Assembly (NCBI RefSeq): GCF_914768045.1
Contig: NZ_CAJZCD010000005.1
Span: 62,001 to 126,000 of the forward strand
Direction: 5' to 3'
Length of the DNA stretch: 64,000 nt
Source of the DNA: Snodgrassella communis
GTDB taxonomy: Bacteria; Pseudomonadota; Gammaproteobacteria; Burkholderiales; Neisseriaceae
Shown here: positions 25,599 through 32,549 of the stretch, one piece after another
How the letters are laid out: every line of letters begins with the position of its first letter
Position numbering within the stretch: the first letter of the stretch is position 1
Translations under genes and position numbers: made by a program
The notes under the pieces: model-generated
What the model was told of the DNA's origin: nothing
Databases searched by the model: none
The model's input: only the letters and a program-made list of their open reading frames with translations

Positions 25599-26176
25599 AG
25601 CAATGCCCGCCTTTTTTCCTTGTATAACCTCTCTATCTGGCGTAAATCATCTTTAGTGTAGTGGAGTGGCTTGTTATCAGATTCCAGCTTTTCTACAGCC
25701 TCTAATCCAATACGCTCAGCTAACCTGAGGCGATAGTTAACATGGTTACCGCTTAAATAATTGTTGCAACGCTTACATTGCCCATGACAGTTGTTTTCAT
25801 TAAAACGCAGGTTAGGTGCTGAGCCTACTGAACGATAATGCCCTGCATCGTAACCGTTAGGCGTATCAGGCAAGGGATTACCACAGCTAATGCAAGACTG
25901 GTGCTTATCTCTCAATCTGATAAAGGCATTAAATGCCGCCTGTGCGCGCTTCGTAAGCTGCGGTTTGGTTTCTAATGCGTGTTTGCGGGCTTTTATAACC
26001 GCCCTTTCCCGTCGTTTTGCATCCGCCTGTGCTTTTTTGTTTGCAGCCTCACGTTTCCTCTTGTTCAAGGATATAGCGCAAGCTGAACTGCAAACAATCT
26101 GTAATGGGCGCAGCTTTTCAAACTCTGCACCACACCAGCGGCATTTTCGCTTGGGTGGTTTTCGTTGAGACTTCAT
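25595..26176 (-). CDS. ninG: NinG/Rap-like recombination endonuclease
   Basis: 193 aa. The N-terminal zinc-binding part has KRKCRWCGAEFEKL and QIVCSSACAISLNKRKREAA; the central HNH-like part has SCISCGNPL, YDAGHYRSVGSAPNLRFNEN, HGQCKRCNNYLSGNHVNYRL. This is the NinG/Rap family, a Holliday-junction resolving endonuclease acting with NinB. It starts three bases after the Dam-like gene stop, in one operon. Confidence 0.95.
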   Translation of the reverse strand: MKSQRKPPKRKCRWCGAEFEKLRPLQIVCSSACAISLNKRKREAANKKAQADAKRRERAVIKARKHALETKPQLTKRAQAAFNAFIRLRDKHQSCISCGNPLPDTPNGYDAGHYRSVGSAPNLRFNENNCHGQCKRCNNYLSGNHVNYRLRLAERIGLEAVEKLESDNKPLHYTKDDLRQIERLYKEKRRALL

Positions 26177-26179
26177 TTA

Positions 26180-26695
26180 TTAACCCCCAAAATGCTTTTC
26201 AGAAATCAATTCCAAGTGGCCTAGCTCATCTTCTACAGCCACCAATGCTGATACCGCTTCGCCACCCCAGCCGATCAATATCGACCCACAGCCCGGACTG
26301 GATTTGCCCGTTTCGCCATTAGCGTCCACAAAGCGTATCCTACGTCTTACATACAGAATCGCATCCGCTTTTGTGGCATAGTCGTGAAACCAACTACTGT
26401 CTGTACGGGAAAATACAAGCGCAATACCCTGCCGGTGCTCATGCATACGCTTCAGCCATTTGCCCGTTTCTGTACCATAGGGAGGATTGAGCCAAACAAT
26501 TCCATGCCACGGCTGCCCCAATCCATCATCTTCCTTGCAATAGAATTTCTGCGCAGGTATCCATGGAAGCCCGCCTTTAGGTGCTGCTGGATCAATATCA
26601 AATTTAAGTCCTAGTTTTTGAAACAGCCATGCGGGCGTATACCACTCAACGGAGTTAGATTTAGAATTTTTCTCGTGCGTGAAACCTTTATTCAT
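26180..26695 (-). CDS. dam: Phage N6-adenine methyltransferase (Dam family)
   Basis: 171 aa. The phage Dam family (PF05869) pattern is present: VEWYTPAWLFQKLGLKFDID, PAAPKGGLPWIPAQKFYCKE, the catalytic GIVWLNPPYGTETGKWLKRM (NPPY), and VFSRTDSSWFHDYATKADAI. It would methylate adenine in phage DNA, protecting against host restriction. No restriction partner is present. It overlaps the small membrane gene upstream by four bases. Confidence 0.92.
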   Translation of the reverse strand: MNKGFTHEKNSKSNSVEWYTPAWLFQKLGLKFDIDPAAPKGGLPWIPAQKFYCKEDDGLGQPWHGIVWLNPPYGTETGKWLKRMHEHRQGIALVFSRTDSSWFHDYATKADAILYVRRRIRFVDANGETGKSSPGCGSILIGWGGEAVSALVAVEDELGHLELISEKHFGG

Positions 26696-26937
26696 TTCCC
26701 ACCCTTTTTATTTTCGTAATCACTTACCAGCTTTGTATAGGTATCAAAATCTGTTTCAATGATTTTGTAATATCTGGTCTTGCCATCTTTATTCTCATAT
26801 TTCAAACCACCTACTTTGAGGCCATGTTCTATCGTTATTTGCGCAGATTTGACTACCGCATATACCACGAGAATAATAAGGAAAACTAAAGACACAAAAT
26901 CAGCAAGTAAGTTTCTACCAATATCCATTTTCACCAT
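26692..26937 (-). CDS. Small phage membrane protein
   Basis: 81 aa. One N-terminal membrane segment (LLADFVSLVFLIILVVYAVV) and a charged cytoplasmic-like tail with KNKDGKTRYYKIIETDF-like composition. ATG 26,937 or the internal ATG at 26,928 may be used. It overlaps both neighbours by a few bases. Function unknown; a holin role is not supported by a single-span layout alone. Confidence 0.7.
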   Translation of the reverse strand: MVKMDIGRNLLADFVSLVFLIILVVYAVVKSAQITIEHGLKVGGLKYENKDGKTRYYKIIETDFDTYTKLVSDYENKKGGK

Positions 26938-27206
26938 CTCCGCAATGTCCGTAACCCGTTTTCTATCGTGTCTGGCTCAATTTCAAAACCAGCCCATTGG
27001 CATACCCTTTCAAAATCTCGACTTGTGAAATAATCCATCTCTTGACGTACTGCCCATTCGAGATCTTTGGATTTTGTGCTGCCTATTCTTTCGCGTGCGT
27101 CTCTTAGTGCACAAAATATAACCACCACCCATAAGCGTTGGCATGCTTGTGCTTGTTCTTTAATAGCTGCCAGATCAATGTCTATTTCAGTCTCAATCTC
27201 ATTCAT
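26931..27206 (-). CDS. Conserved phage hypothetical protein
   Basis: 91 aa. Helical protein with AACQRLWVVVIFCALRDARE-like segment and the pattern DYFTSRDFERVCQWAGFEIE near the C-terminus, a motif often seen in small phage proteins of the nin region whose function is unknown. Starts four bases inside the upstream cysteine-rich gene. Confidence 0.75.
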   Translation of the reverse strand: MNEIETEIDIDLAAIKEQAQACQRLWVVVIFCALRDARERIGSTKSKDLEWAVRQEMDYFTSRDFERVCQWAGFEIEPDTIENGLRTLRRW

Positions 27207-27487
27207 TTGCTTATTCCCTGTCTTTCCATCCGCATAAGTTCTTGGCAGCGTTTTTGTCGCTCAGCATCTTTTCTGGCTATCCACTCTTCCCGCTGTCTTC
27301 TCTTCTCGTCCTCTATTGGCTCAAATTTGTTTTTTGGGCACTCCCTGCAATAAGGGAAATATCTCCATCTCTCATCAAACCGACACCAGCCCCAACCGCC
27401 TTGTTTTATCAATTCATCGGTGACGTATTCGCCCTTGTGATTTTTTTCTTTCAGTATCCAGTGACGGCAAGCTACGCAGGTACTCAT
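27203..27487 (-). CDS. Cysteine-rich small phage protein
   Basis: 94 aa. Cys pairs CVACRHW at the N-terminus and WCRFDERWRYFPYCREC in the centre suggest one zinc site. The C-terminal third is a highly charged helix (EDEKRRQREEWIARKDAERQ). Possibly a nucleic-acid-binding accessory protein, but no family is recognised. Overlaps its neighbours by four bases each. Confidence 0.75.
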   Translation of the reverse strand: MSTCVACRHWILKEKNHKGEYVTDELIKQGGWGWCRFDERWRYFPYCRECPKNKFEPIEDEKRRQREEWIARKDAERQKRCQELMRMERQGISK

Positions 27488-27786
27488 ATAACCACCTGCT
27501 TTGGATTCTTTCCCTCAAGCACCGCCTCAATTTCATTTAAATACTTCAGAGTAACGGCAAATTTAATATCGACTTCGGCGAGAAAATCGGTGAGTTCAGC
27601 GATCCTTTTTTTAAATTCTTCAATATCTGTATCATCGGTAACGATATCTTTAAATTCATTAAATGACGCCTTTATGCCCTTAAAATATGCAGCCTGTACC
27701 AATGCTATCCATTGAGCACCTTGATAATCTCCGATAGATATGAATTGCTCGATTTTTTCCGACGTCCCAAATAGATCAGCATTCAT
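27484..27786 (-). CDS. Phage hypothetical protein
   Basis: 100 aa, mostly helical and acidic (SFNEFKDIVTDDTDIEEFKK, RIAELTDFLAEVDIKFAVTL). Unknown function. It is embedded in a run of four-base-overlapping small genes that form one translational unit of the early operon. Confidence 0.75.
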   Translation of the reverse strand: MNADLFGTSEKIEQFISIGDYQGAQWIALVQAAYFKGIKASFNEFKDIVTDDTDIEEFKKRIAELTDFLAEVDIKFAVTLKYLNEIEAVLEGKNPKQVVI

Positions 27787-28001
27787 CTCTTGCCCTCCTT
27801 GTCCAGATTTTCTAAAGATTTAGCCCCAATAAGAATGATAGGAATTGGGAAAATCCATATCAGCGAAAGAACTAAAAATGAAGATAAATATTGGAATGCC
27901 ATATAGAAATTTTTCGCCGCAGCTTTAATGTCGTTTAACATGCCCTTAGTCATAGAAAACAACCACACATGCGCTGCCTCTTTGATATATTTAATTTTCA
28001 T
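27783..28001 (-). CDS. Small phage membrane protein
   Basis: 72 aa with one strong hydrophobic stretch (FQYLSSFLVLSLIWIFPIPI followed by ILIGAKSLENL). The N-terminus is basic-amphipathic. One of three small membrane proteins in the early operon; possible roles include superinfection exclusion, but nothing in the sequence proves it. Confidence 0.7.
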   Translation of the reverse strand: MKIKYIKEAAHVWLFSMTKGMLNDIKAAAKNFYMAFQYLSSFLVLSLIWIFPIPIILIGAKSLENLDKEGKR

Positions 28002-28267
28002 TTTTTACCTCTACGCTTCTCAACATCCCGAATGAAGGCATTTATGAACTTTTTATTTTTATTTTTCTTCATGCCGTACCAAACAATTGGAATTACCAAA
28101 AACGGGCAAAACAGGACAAATATCAAGATAACGGGAGCAAATACGCCGTTGTCTTCTATAAATTCTTTAAAGGTTATGATTCCATCCCAGATAGGCGTAA
28201 ATATTGCCTTTAGCGTATCCACCCATATAAATAACCACGCCCAAAAAGCTATTTTTAAGTTATCCAC
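27998..28267 (-). CDS. Small phage membrane protein, two spans
   Basis: 89 aa with GTG as likely start (28,267). It has an N-terminal hydrophobic segment (IAFWAWLFIWVDTLKAIF) and a second one (VFAPVILIFVLFCPFLVIPI), then a lysine-rich tail (KKNKNKKFINAFIRDVEKRR). Two spans and a basic tail are holin-like, but its early-operon position argues for another role. Unknown. Confidence 0.65.
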   Translation of the reverse strand: MDNLKIAFWAWLFIWVDTLKAIFTPIWDGIITFKEFIEDNGVFAPVILIFVLFCPFLVIPIVWYGMKKNKNKKFINAFIRDVEKRRGKK

Positions 28268-28279
28268 GATACGACCCCA

Positions 28280-28921
28280 TCAGCTCATTGCGCATTTTTG
28301 CGTTAGTAGATTAATCAAATTCCCCAACTTCGCCTTGCCCTCTGCTTTTTGCTTATCAGTCAGTAAATTGCCCGTCTCGATATCCATGCGCTCTTGAGAT
28401 GCCGGCAATAAAGCCAAGGCATAATCGTTTGTGATGCGCCCGTTAGCTGTAGCCTCTTTGACCACTTGCGCCAGTTGCTCTTTGTCCAGCCCTGCACTAA
28501 CGTACCAATCAGGCTGTATGCCCTTTGCTTTTTTCTCGCTAACTATGCGCTCGTATGCGGTTTTGAAAGCAGTCCCTGCGCGGTATTTATCGCCTGCATT
28601 AAACAGTGCTGCTGCGCTTTCTGCTGCCCGCATGGCGGTGTGAGTTGTCAGGATTGACAGGTTTTCGTTATTCCACCCCGCCACCAAAGCGTTAAATGCT
28701 TCTTCTGCGGGTTGCCAACCATCGTCTATGCGCTCCAGTATCGCTGCTATCGTCAATTTGCCTTTTAGCTCCCGACGGCAACGCGCAAATGCGATTAAAA
28801 CCTTATCCAGCGGGTAAGCCAGTAATTCTTCGGCCATGACAAACATGGCGTTATCGGATAATTGCGTGCCGGTTAATTCGGCTGTAACGGCAATTGCCTG
28901 CATGATTTTTTCAACACTCAT
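28280..28921 (-). CDS. Replication accessory protein, helicase-loader-like
   Basis: 213 aa. The N-terminal half (AVTAELTGTQLSDNAMFVMA, PLDKVLIAFARCRRELKGKL, TIAAILERIDDGWQPAEEAF) resembles the replisome-organiser type C-terminal domains that load DnaB. Its place immediately after an O-like initiator, TAATG overlapped, is that of lambda P. The loader function is inferred from order and this pattern. Confidence 0.65.
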   Translation of the reverse strand: MSVEKIMQAIAVTAELTGTQLSDNAMFVMAEELLAYPLDKVLIAFARCRRELKGKLTIAAILERIDDGWQPAEEAFNALVAGWNNENLSILTTHTAMRAAESAAALFNAGDKYRAGTAFKTAYERIVSEKKAKGIQPDWYVSAGLDKEQLAQVVKEATANGRITNDYALALLPASQERMDIETGNLLTDKQKAEGKAKLGNLINLLTQKCAMS

Positions 28922-29772
28922 TACGCCAACCCCTTTGCTCGCAGTTTGGCTAGCGCGCTCTTGGCCGCCTCGTAATTGCTTTGTGTGCTTTCAGTCTGGC
29001 GTGCTTTGGTTTGTGTCATCTGCTCGCCCCTATGCATGTCAGTCAATACCTGCTGATAGGATTTGAGCAAGCAGCCAAATTCATGTCGGCATTGCACAAA
29101 CCAGCTGCCGTTGTGTGATAAAAAATATTCAGCTAGCGCTGGCGCAACCTCCTTGCCAACGTACCTAACCAGCGTTGCGACCTGTCCACGGGTTTTTTGA
29201 TTAGCGGCTGGTAGCACCCCGTACCGATTGCGATAGGCTCTTGCGTATGACTCCCAGCAGGCGACATTGTCAGGGTTCGCTTGTTTGGATTTTTTCACTT
29301 GACCCGATGGCACTGTGGGTGCGTTAGCAACCCCCGTGCCTATTATTGATGGTTCTAATTGATGGTTCTTTGATGGTTCTTCTTTAAAGGAAAGTGCAGA
29401 ATTTGCAGGTAACTCTGCGGTAATTTGCACATTGGTAGGTGCAGATTCTGCATGTGCAGAATTTTCACATGCAGATTTTGCAGGTGCAGAATTTGCACCT
29501 TGGCTAAAATTATCTAAGTTGATAACGTATAAATTTGCCAGCCGTCCACCACCTTTTTGCCTGCGCTCAGCAGTTAAAATCCCATGCTTTTTTAGTTTGT
29601 TAATCTGGTCTATTAAAGACCGTGGGCTCATGCTGCATTTTTGAGCCAAATACTCTTGGCTTGGGTAGCAAACACCATCATCATTAGCGTGGTCGCATAG
29701 TGCTAATAACACCAGCTTTTCGCCTTGTGATAAGTCCATTTCCCAAGCTTTAGCCATTAATTTAACGCTCAT
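28921..29772 (-). CDS. Replication initiator, lambda O-like winged-helix protein
   Basis: 283 aa. The N-terminal winged helix reads MAKAWEMDLSQGEKLVLLAL, CDHANDDGVCYPSQEYLAQK, CSMSPRSLIDQINKLKKHGI. It is followed by a linker of pentapeptide repeats ending in SA (GANSA PAKSA CENSA HAESA), coded by tandem 15-bp iterons. The C-terminal part (ARAYRNRYGVLPAANQKTRG) is a DNA-binding module seen in phage initiators. AGGTG lies before the start. It would bind its own coding sequence to open the phage origin. Confidence 0.85.
   Translation of the reverse strand: MSVKLMAKAWEMDLSQGEKLVLLALCDHANDDGVCYPSQEYLAQKCSMSPRSLIDQINKLKKHGILTAERRQKGGGRLANLYVINLDNFSQGANSAPAKSACENSAHAESAPTNVQITAELPANSALSFKEEPSKNHQLEPSIIGTGVANAPTVPSGQVKKSKQANPDNVACWESYARAYRNRYGVLPAANQKTRGQVATLVRYVGKEVAPALAEYFLSHNGSWFVQCRHEFGCLLKSYQQVLTDMHRGEQMTQTKARQTESTQSNYEAAKSALAKLRAKGLA
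29394..29498. repeat. Iterons: 15-bp tandem repeats, putative replication origin
   Basis: Four contiguous 15-mers start at 29,439, 29,454, 29,469 and 29,484 (type GTGCAGAATTTGCAC) and a further copy starts at 29,394, exactly 45 bases before, so the region keeps a 15-bp phase. Two degenerate copies fill the gap. Each copy is itself near-palindromic (TGCA...TGCA). Iterons inside the initiator gene are the hallmark of lambda-type origins, and an adjacent triplet of TGATGGTTCT repeats (29,347-29,381) and AT-rich DNA fit this. Confidence 0.75.
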
Positions 29773-29781
29773 ATTGCACCT

Positions 29782-30000
29782 CTAATCTAGGCTAGCCAGT
29801 GAGTAACGCGCATAACGTACTCCTGATTTTTCATCTTTCACCATCAGCGTATTAATTACGTGCCCATCTTGCTTTAGGTCATAAATCCGCGCGCCTAGTC
29901 TCATACAGCCAAACTTGCGCAAAGCATCTAATGGCGTTATTGAATTGCCAGCTCTCATATACTCAAGAATCTGACTTGTCTGAGTTGTTTTAGTCGTCAT
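29782..30000 (-). CDS. Small helix-turn-helix protein (HTH_39-like)
   Basis: 72 aa from ATG 30,000 (MTTKTTQTSQILEYMRAGNS), GAGGA upstream. The motif QILEYMRAGNSITPLDALRK followed by GCMRLGARIYDLKQDGHVI is typical of small phage winged-helix proteins of the HTH_39 type. It lies between Cro-like and initiator genes, roughly where lambda keeps cII. A regulatory role is probable but not specified. Confidence 0.8.
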   Translation of the reverse strand: MTTKTTQTSQILEYMRAGNSITPLDALRKFGCMRLGARIYDLKQDGHVINTLMVKDEKSGVRYARYSLASLD

Positions 30001-30226
30001 CGCGAGCATCCTCTAGCTCCGGCCAATATTCCATGTAATCTAAAGGTCGGAGATCTTTCCTTGTCACTTCGCCATTAGTAAAATTTTCTATCGCGACAGC
30101 TAATCGCAATGGTATTTTTTTTCTCCCAGTGGCGATCATTGATACAAATCCTCTGGTAACACTTAAAGCCTTTGCTAGTTGCGAGCTTCTGCCTCGCTCT
30201 TGTAGAAGATAAACCCTTAGCTCCAT
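29990..30226 (-). CDS. cro: Cro-like repressor (YdaS-type HTH)
   Basis: 78 aa. The helix-turn-helix is GRSSQLAKALSVTRGFVSMI followed by ATGRKKIPLRLAVAIENFTN, as in YdaS/Cro proteins that read phage operators. It is the first gene of the minus-strand operon, divergent from the CI gene, with three candidate operators between them. It would repress the lysogeny promoter on induction. Confidence 0.85.
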   Translation of the reverse strand: MELRVYLLQERGRSSQLAKALSVTRGFVSMIATGRKKIPLRLAVAIENFTNGEVTRKDLRPLDYMEYWPELEDARDDD

Positions 30227-30252
30227 ATAAACCTCATTAGTTTTTTATAAAT

Positions 30253-30340
30253 ATACCATAGGTTAAAAAATAAAGGTGAATATATTTATATTTATACACC
30301 TTTGGTATGTAAAAATTTATGTAATGTTTATCATTGGTAA
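30253..30340. promoter_or_regulatory. Operator cluster between cro and cI
   Basis: Three 13-bp near-palindromes with the core ACC-N3-GGT: ATACCATAGGTTA (30,253-30,265), ACACCTTTGGTAT (30,296-30,308) and a weaker TTATCATTGGTAA (30,328-30,340). The middle one lies inside the spacer of the rightward-equivalent promoter, the last in the region of the CI promoter. Three sites in a divergent promoter region is the lambda OR plan. The same motif recurs at 32,203-32,215. Confidence 0.65.
30285..30313 (-). promoter_or_regulatory. Putative cro promoter (pR-like)
   Basis: On the minus strand TTTACA (30,313-30,308) and TATAAA (30,290-30,285) are spaced by 17 bases. Operator ACACCTTTGGTAT covers the spacer, so CI binding would block it. 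Drives the minus-strand early operon. Confidence 0.65.
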
Positions 30341-30345
30341 GCATG

Positions 30346-30351
30346 TATAAT
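30346..30351 (+). promoter_or_regulatory. Putative cI promoter -10 box
   Basis: A perfect TATAAT lies 28 bases before the CI start. No good -35 box is visible at the usual distance, consistent with a promoter needing activation, as lambda pRM does. Confidence 0.5.
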
Positions 30352-30379
30352 TTATTCCTTTAACAAAAGGAACATACAT

Positions 30380-31129
30380 ATGAACAACCGAACACTGAAA
30401 CTGCGTTATTTAATTGAGCGAGATTTTGGAGGCAGCCAAGTCGAGTTTGCAAAAGCAATTAAGCGCAAGGCTGCCCAAGTTAATGCGTTGGTCAAAGGAG
30501 GAGAGGCCAAAGGCGGCAAGAATCTTGGAGATGCCTTAGCCTTATATATTGAGCGGACATTAGGGCTAGTAATAGGATGGTTTGATGAACCAATTGAGGG
30601 CGATAACAGTCTTTCAAAGTCTAATGAAACAGTCAACAAAGCATTAGGTAGAGAATTGGGCTCGTCGAGAGTGGGGTTCGTTGAGGCTTTTGATGAATCA
30701 AGTGATTTATTTGATTGGGAAGTTGAGGTTCCGTTTTATACAGATATTTGCTTATCAGCTGGTAATGGATTTTCGGCTGATATTCAAGACTATAATAATT
30801 TGAGATTAAGATTCTCGGCCGATATGTTGCGTCGTTATAATGTTAATCCTAATTATGCAGTATGCATTGCGGCGGACGGTGATAGTATGGAGCCGGTGAT
30901 ACCAGATGGGGCAATAGTTGGGATAAATACAGGGGATAAGACACTTCGGGATGATAAATTATACGCTATCAATCATGATGGGCTTTTGCGCATCAAAACT
31001 TTGCGTAAACTCCCTAGTAATAAAATTTTAATTCAAAGTTATAATAAAGCTCTATACCCTAACGAAGAGGTTGGTATGGAGGATATTAGTATCATAGGGC
31101 GCATATTCTGGTGGTCGGTTTTTATTTGA
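30380..31129 (+). CDS. cI: CI-like repressor, S24 self-cleaving type
   Basis: 249 aa. The N-terminal part is a short helix-turn-helix region (RYLIERDFGGSQVEFAKAIK, RKAAQVNALVKGG) ending with LGLVIGWFDEPIE. The C-terminal S24 peptidase domain has the cleavage-type Ala127-Gly128 (CLSAGNGFSA), the nucleophile Ser169 in ADGDSMEPVIPDGA and the base Lys206 in LLRIKTLRK. It should maintain lysogeny and be inactivated by RecA-stimulated self-cleavage. Its ribosome binding site is AAAGGAAC. Confidence 0.9.
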   Translation: MNNRTLKLRYLIERDFGGSQVEFAKAIKRKAAQVNALVKGGEAKGGKNLGDALALYIERTLGLVIGWFDEPIEGDNSLSKSNETVNKALGRELGSSRVGFVEAFDESSDLFDWEVEVPFYTDICLSAGNGFSADIQDYNNLRLRFSADMLRRYNVNPNYAVCIAADGDSMEPVIPDGAIVGINTGDKTLRDDKLYAINHDGLLRIKTLRKLPSNKILIQSYNKALYPNEEVGMEDISIIGRIFWWSVFI

Positions 31130-31239
31130 GAGTTAATACATATTAATATACGTATTTCATTGAATATTACCTCCCTCTACATAATTTCACCAGATTAATC
31201 CTTATACTTCTGCCGTTTGTTTAGTTAGGAAGATTTTGG

Positions 31240-31977
31240 ATGAAGACTATACAAGAAACGTATGCGGAACGCTTGGAAATGCTGGTGCAAAGGTACGGAC
31301 AGACTAAATTAGCCGAAGTGATAAATTCACATGCAATATTAATACAGGACTGGATTAATAGTTTAAAATCGGAAGATGAAACAAAAACATCTTGTACGCG
31401 AGCTATAGAGGCTGTTAGACAGATAGAAAAACTGCTCGGGCTTGAACGCGGATGGTTTGATCAGCCTGTCAAAGAGGGGGAGTTTATCAAATTATCCAAC
31501 TTGCCAAAATCTGATGAGACCATCACTTATCAAGTAAAACAATCGCACAACAGTGGCGATTTAGTGCAATTTAGGTTGTTGGATATAGAAAAGTACACAT
31601 GTGACACAACCTCTGGTATAAATCACAATAGTATTAAGCGCGTAGATATAGATCGAGGCTGGGCGATCACTCACCTAGGCTTAGATTTGGATGATATCGC
31701 ATTGGTTACAGTCTATGGGGACAATATGTTTCCGACACTGGTTGAAAATGATGTGTTGTTTGTTGATATGTCTGTAAAAGATTATATAAATGATGGGGTT
31801 TATCTACTATCCGAAGCATCTGTAATTAAGGTTAGACGGTTACAAATGATATTCAGTGATATCCATATCATCAATGATAATGACAAATATTCTAATCAGA
31901 AAATTTCTATAAAAGAAAAAGATAAGATTAATATTCTAGGGAAAATCAAAAGAGTATGGTCGTTACGGCGATTTTAA
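31240..31977 (+). CDS. CI paralogue with inactive S24 domain
   Basis: 245 aa, clearly related to the CI next to it: same length, an equivalent LGLERGWFDQPVKEG joint, and an S24 fold with LVTVYGDNMFPTLVENDVLF. The residue at the catalytic serine position is Asn162 (GDNM instead of GDSM), while the Lys is kept (Lys197 in SVIKVRRL), and no Ala-Gly cleavage site is visible. It should therefore not self-cleave. It has its own leader of 110 bases and a strong terminator behind it. It may modulate CI by mixed oligomers or be a second, non-inducible repressor; this is inference. Confidence 0.8.
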   Translation: MKTIQETYAERLEMLVQRYGQTKLAEVINSHAILIQDWINSLKSEDETKTSCTRAIEAVRQIEKLLGLERGWFDQPVKEGEFIKLSNLPKSDETITYQVKQSHNSGDLVQFRLLDIEKYTCDTTSGINHNSIKRVDIDRGWAITHLGLDLDDIALVTVYGDNMFPTLVENDVLFVDMSVKDYINDGVYLLSEASVIKVRRLQMIFSDIHIINDNDKYSNQKISIKEKDKINILGKIKRVWSLRRF

Positions 31978-32000
31978 AACTCTCCAATAAAAACTCCAAG

Positions 32001-32030
32001 GCGCATTCTAAAATTGAATGCGCTTTTTTT
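32001..32030 (+). terminator. Strong terminator after the repressor pair
   Basis: GCGCATTC-TAAAATT-GAATGCGC (perfect 8-bp stem) followed by seven T residues, 23 bases after the stop of the second repressor gene. It separates the lysogeny transcript from the next promoter. Confidence 0.9.
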
Positions 32031-32190
32031 GGGCAAACCTGAGTCCATCAAGCCCAATCATCAAGAAATAAACATTAATTTCAACTACTAATCACAATTT
32101 TACAACAAAAATAAATCAATAAAATAAACCACATACACAAAAAGTAAACCCATAACAACCTTTATAAATACACCTTCGATTAATTTTATC

Positions 32191-32218
32191 TTGCAATTTA
32201 ATTTACCTGAGGTATACT
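32191..32218 (+). promoter_or_regulatory. Putative pL-equivalent promoter with operator
   Basis: TTGCAA and TATACT are spaced by 16 bases, the best promoter in the immunity region. The 13-mer TTACCTGAGGTAT (32,203-32,215), with the same ACC-N3-GGT core as the cro-cI operators, overlaps the -10 box; a weaker relative (ACACCTTCGATTA) lies at 32,170. CI repression of this promoter is therefore likely. Confidence 0.7.
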
Positions 32219-32224
32219 AACTGC

Positions 32225-32494
32225 ATCGAAGTTAAACAACTTCACCGCATCGGCTCAGGGCAGCGGAATATAAAAGCCCGAGGCAAGTTAGGGAGCTTGC
32301 TGGCAAGCCGTTAAGCCCTCGCGGGCGGCCAGAACAAAACCAGTAAGCTCGCCGAAAAAGTAGGCTTTAATGTAGGGCTTACAGACAGACAAGTCTAAAA
32401 ATCCAAAGAACTTTATGAAAGGAGAACGACTTCAAACACCAACTTTGACATATATCTGAATGTACAAATACTTAGATATATTAATAGGCTAAAG
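32225..32494 (+). ncRNA. Putative structured leader or non-coding RNA
   Basis: No convincing gene lies between the promoter at 32,191 and the terminator at 32,498. The transcript is GC-richer than its surroundings and full of complementary arms: GAAGTT/AACTTC at 32,228-32,243, GCAAG/CTTGC at about 32,283-32,300, GGGC/GCCC combinations between 32,270 and 32,385, and GAC/GTC near 32,385. A 14-codon ORF (ATG at about 32,415) is the only small reading frame with a plausible start. It could be a cis-acting antitermination leader (put-like) or a small RNA; no known family is recognised. Confidence 0.45.
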
Positions 32495-32497
32495 AAA

Positions 32498-32521
32498 AAG
32501 CCGATTCTAACGAGTCGGCTT
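32498..32521 (-). terminator. Terminator of the two-gene minus-strand cassette
   Basis: AAGCCGA and TCGGCTT arms with a loop containing ATTCTAACGAG; on the minus strand the stem is followed by TTTTT CTTT. It is 29 bases past the stop of the 170-aa gene. The same loop sequence recurs in the terminator at 33,376. Confidence 0.75.
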
Positions 32522-32549
32522 CATTGTTTGGCTTACTAGCTTAATGATA

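Noticed and set aside
26692-28267. Small membrane proteins as the holin of a lysis cassette.
   Set aside because: They lie in the early operon far from any endolysin, and no spanin or lysozyme gene is next to them; the cassette is probably outside the window.
29394-29498. Tandem repeats as a CRISPR array.
   Set aside because: Repeats are contiguous 15-mers without spacers and lie in a coding frame, so they are iterons.
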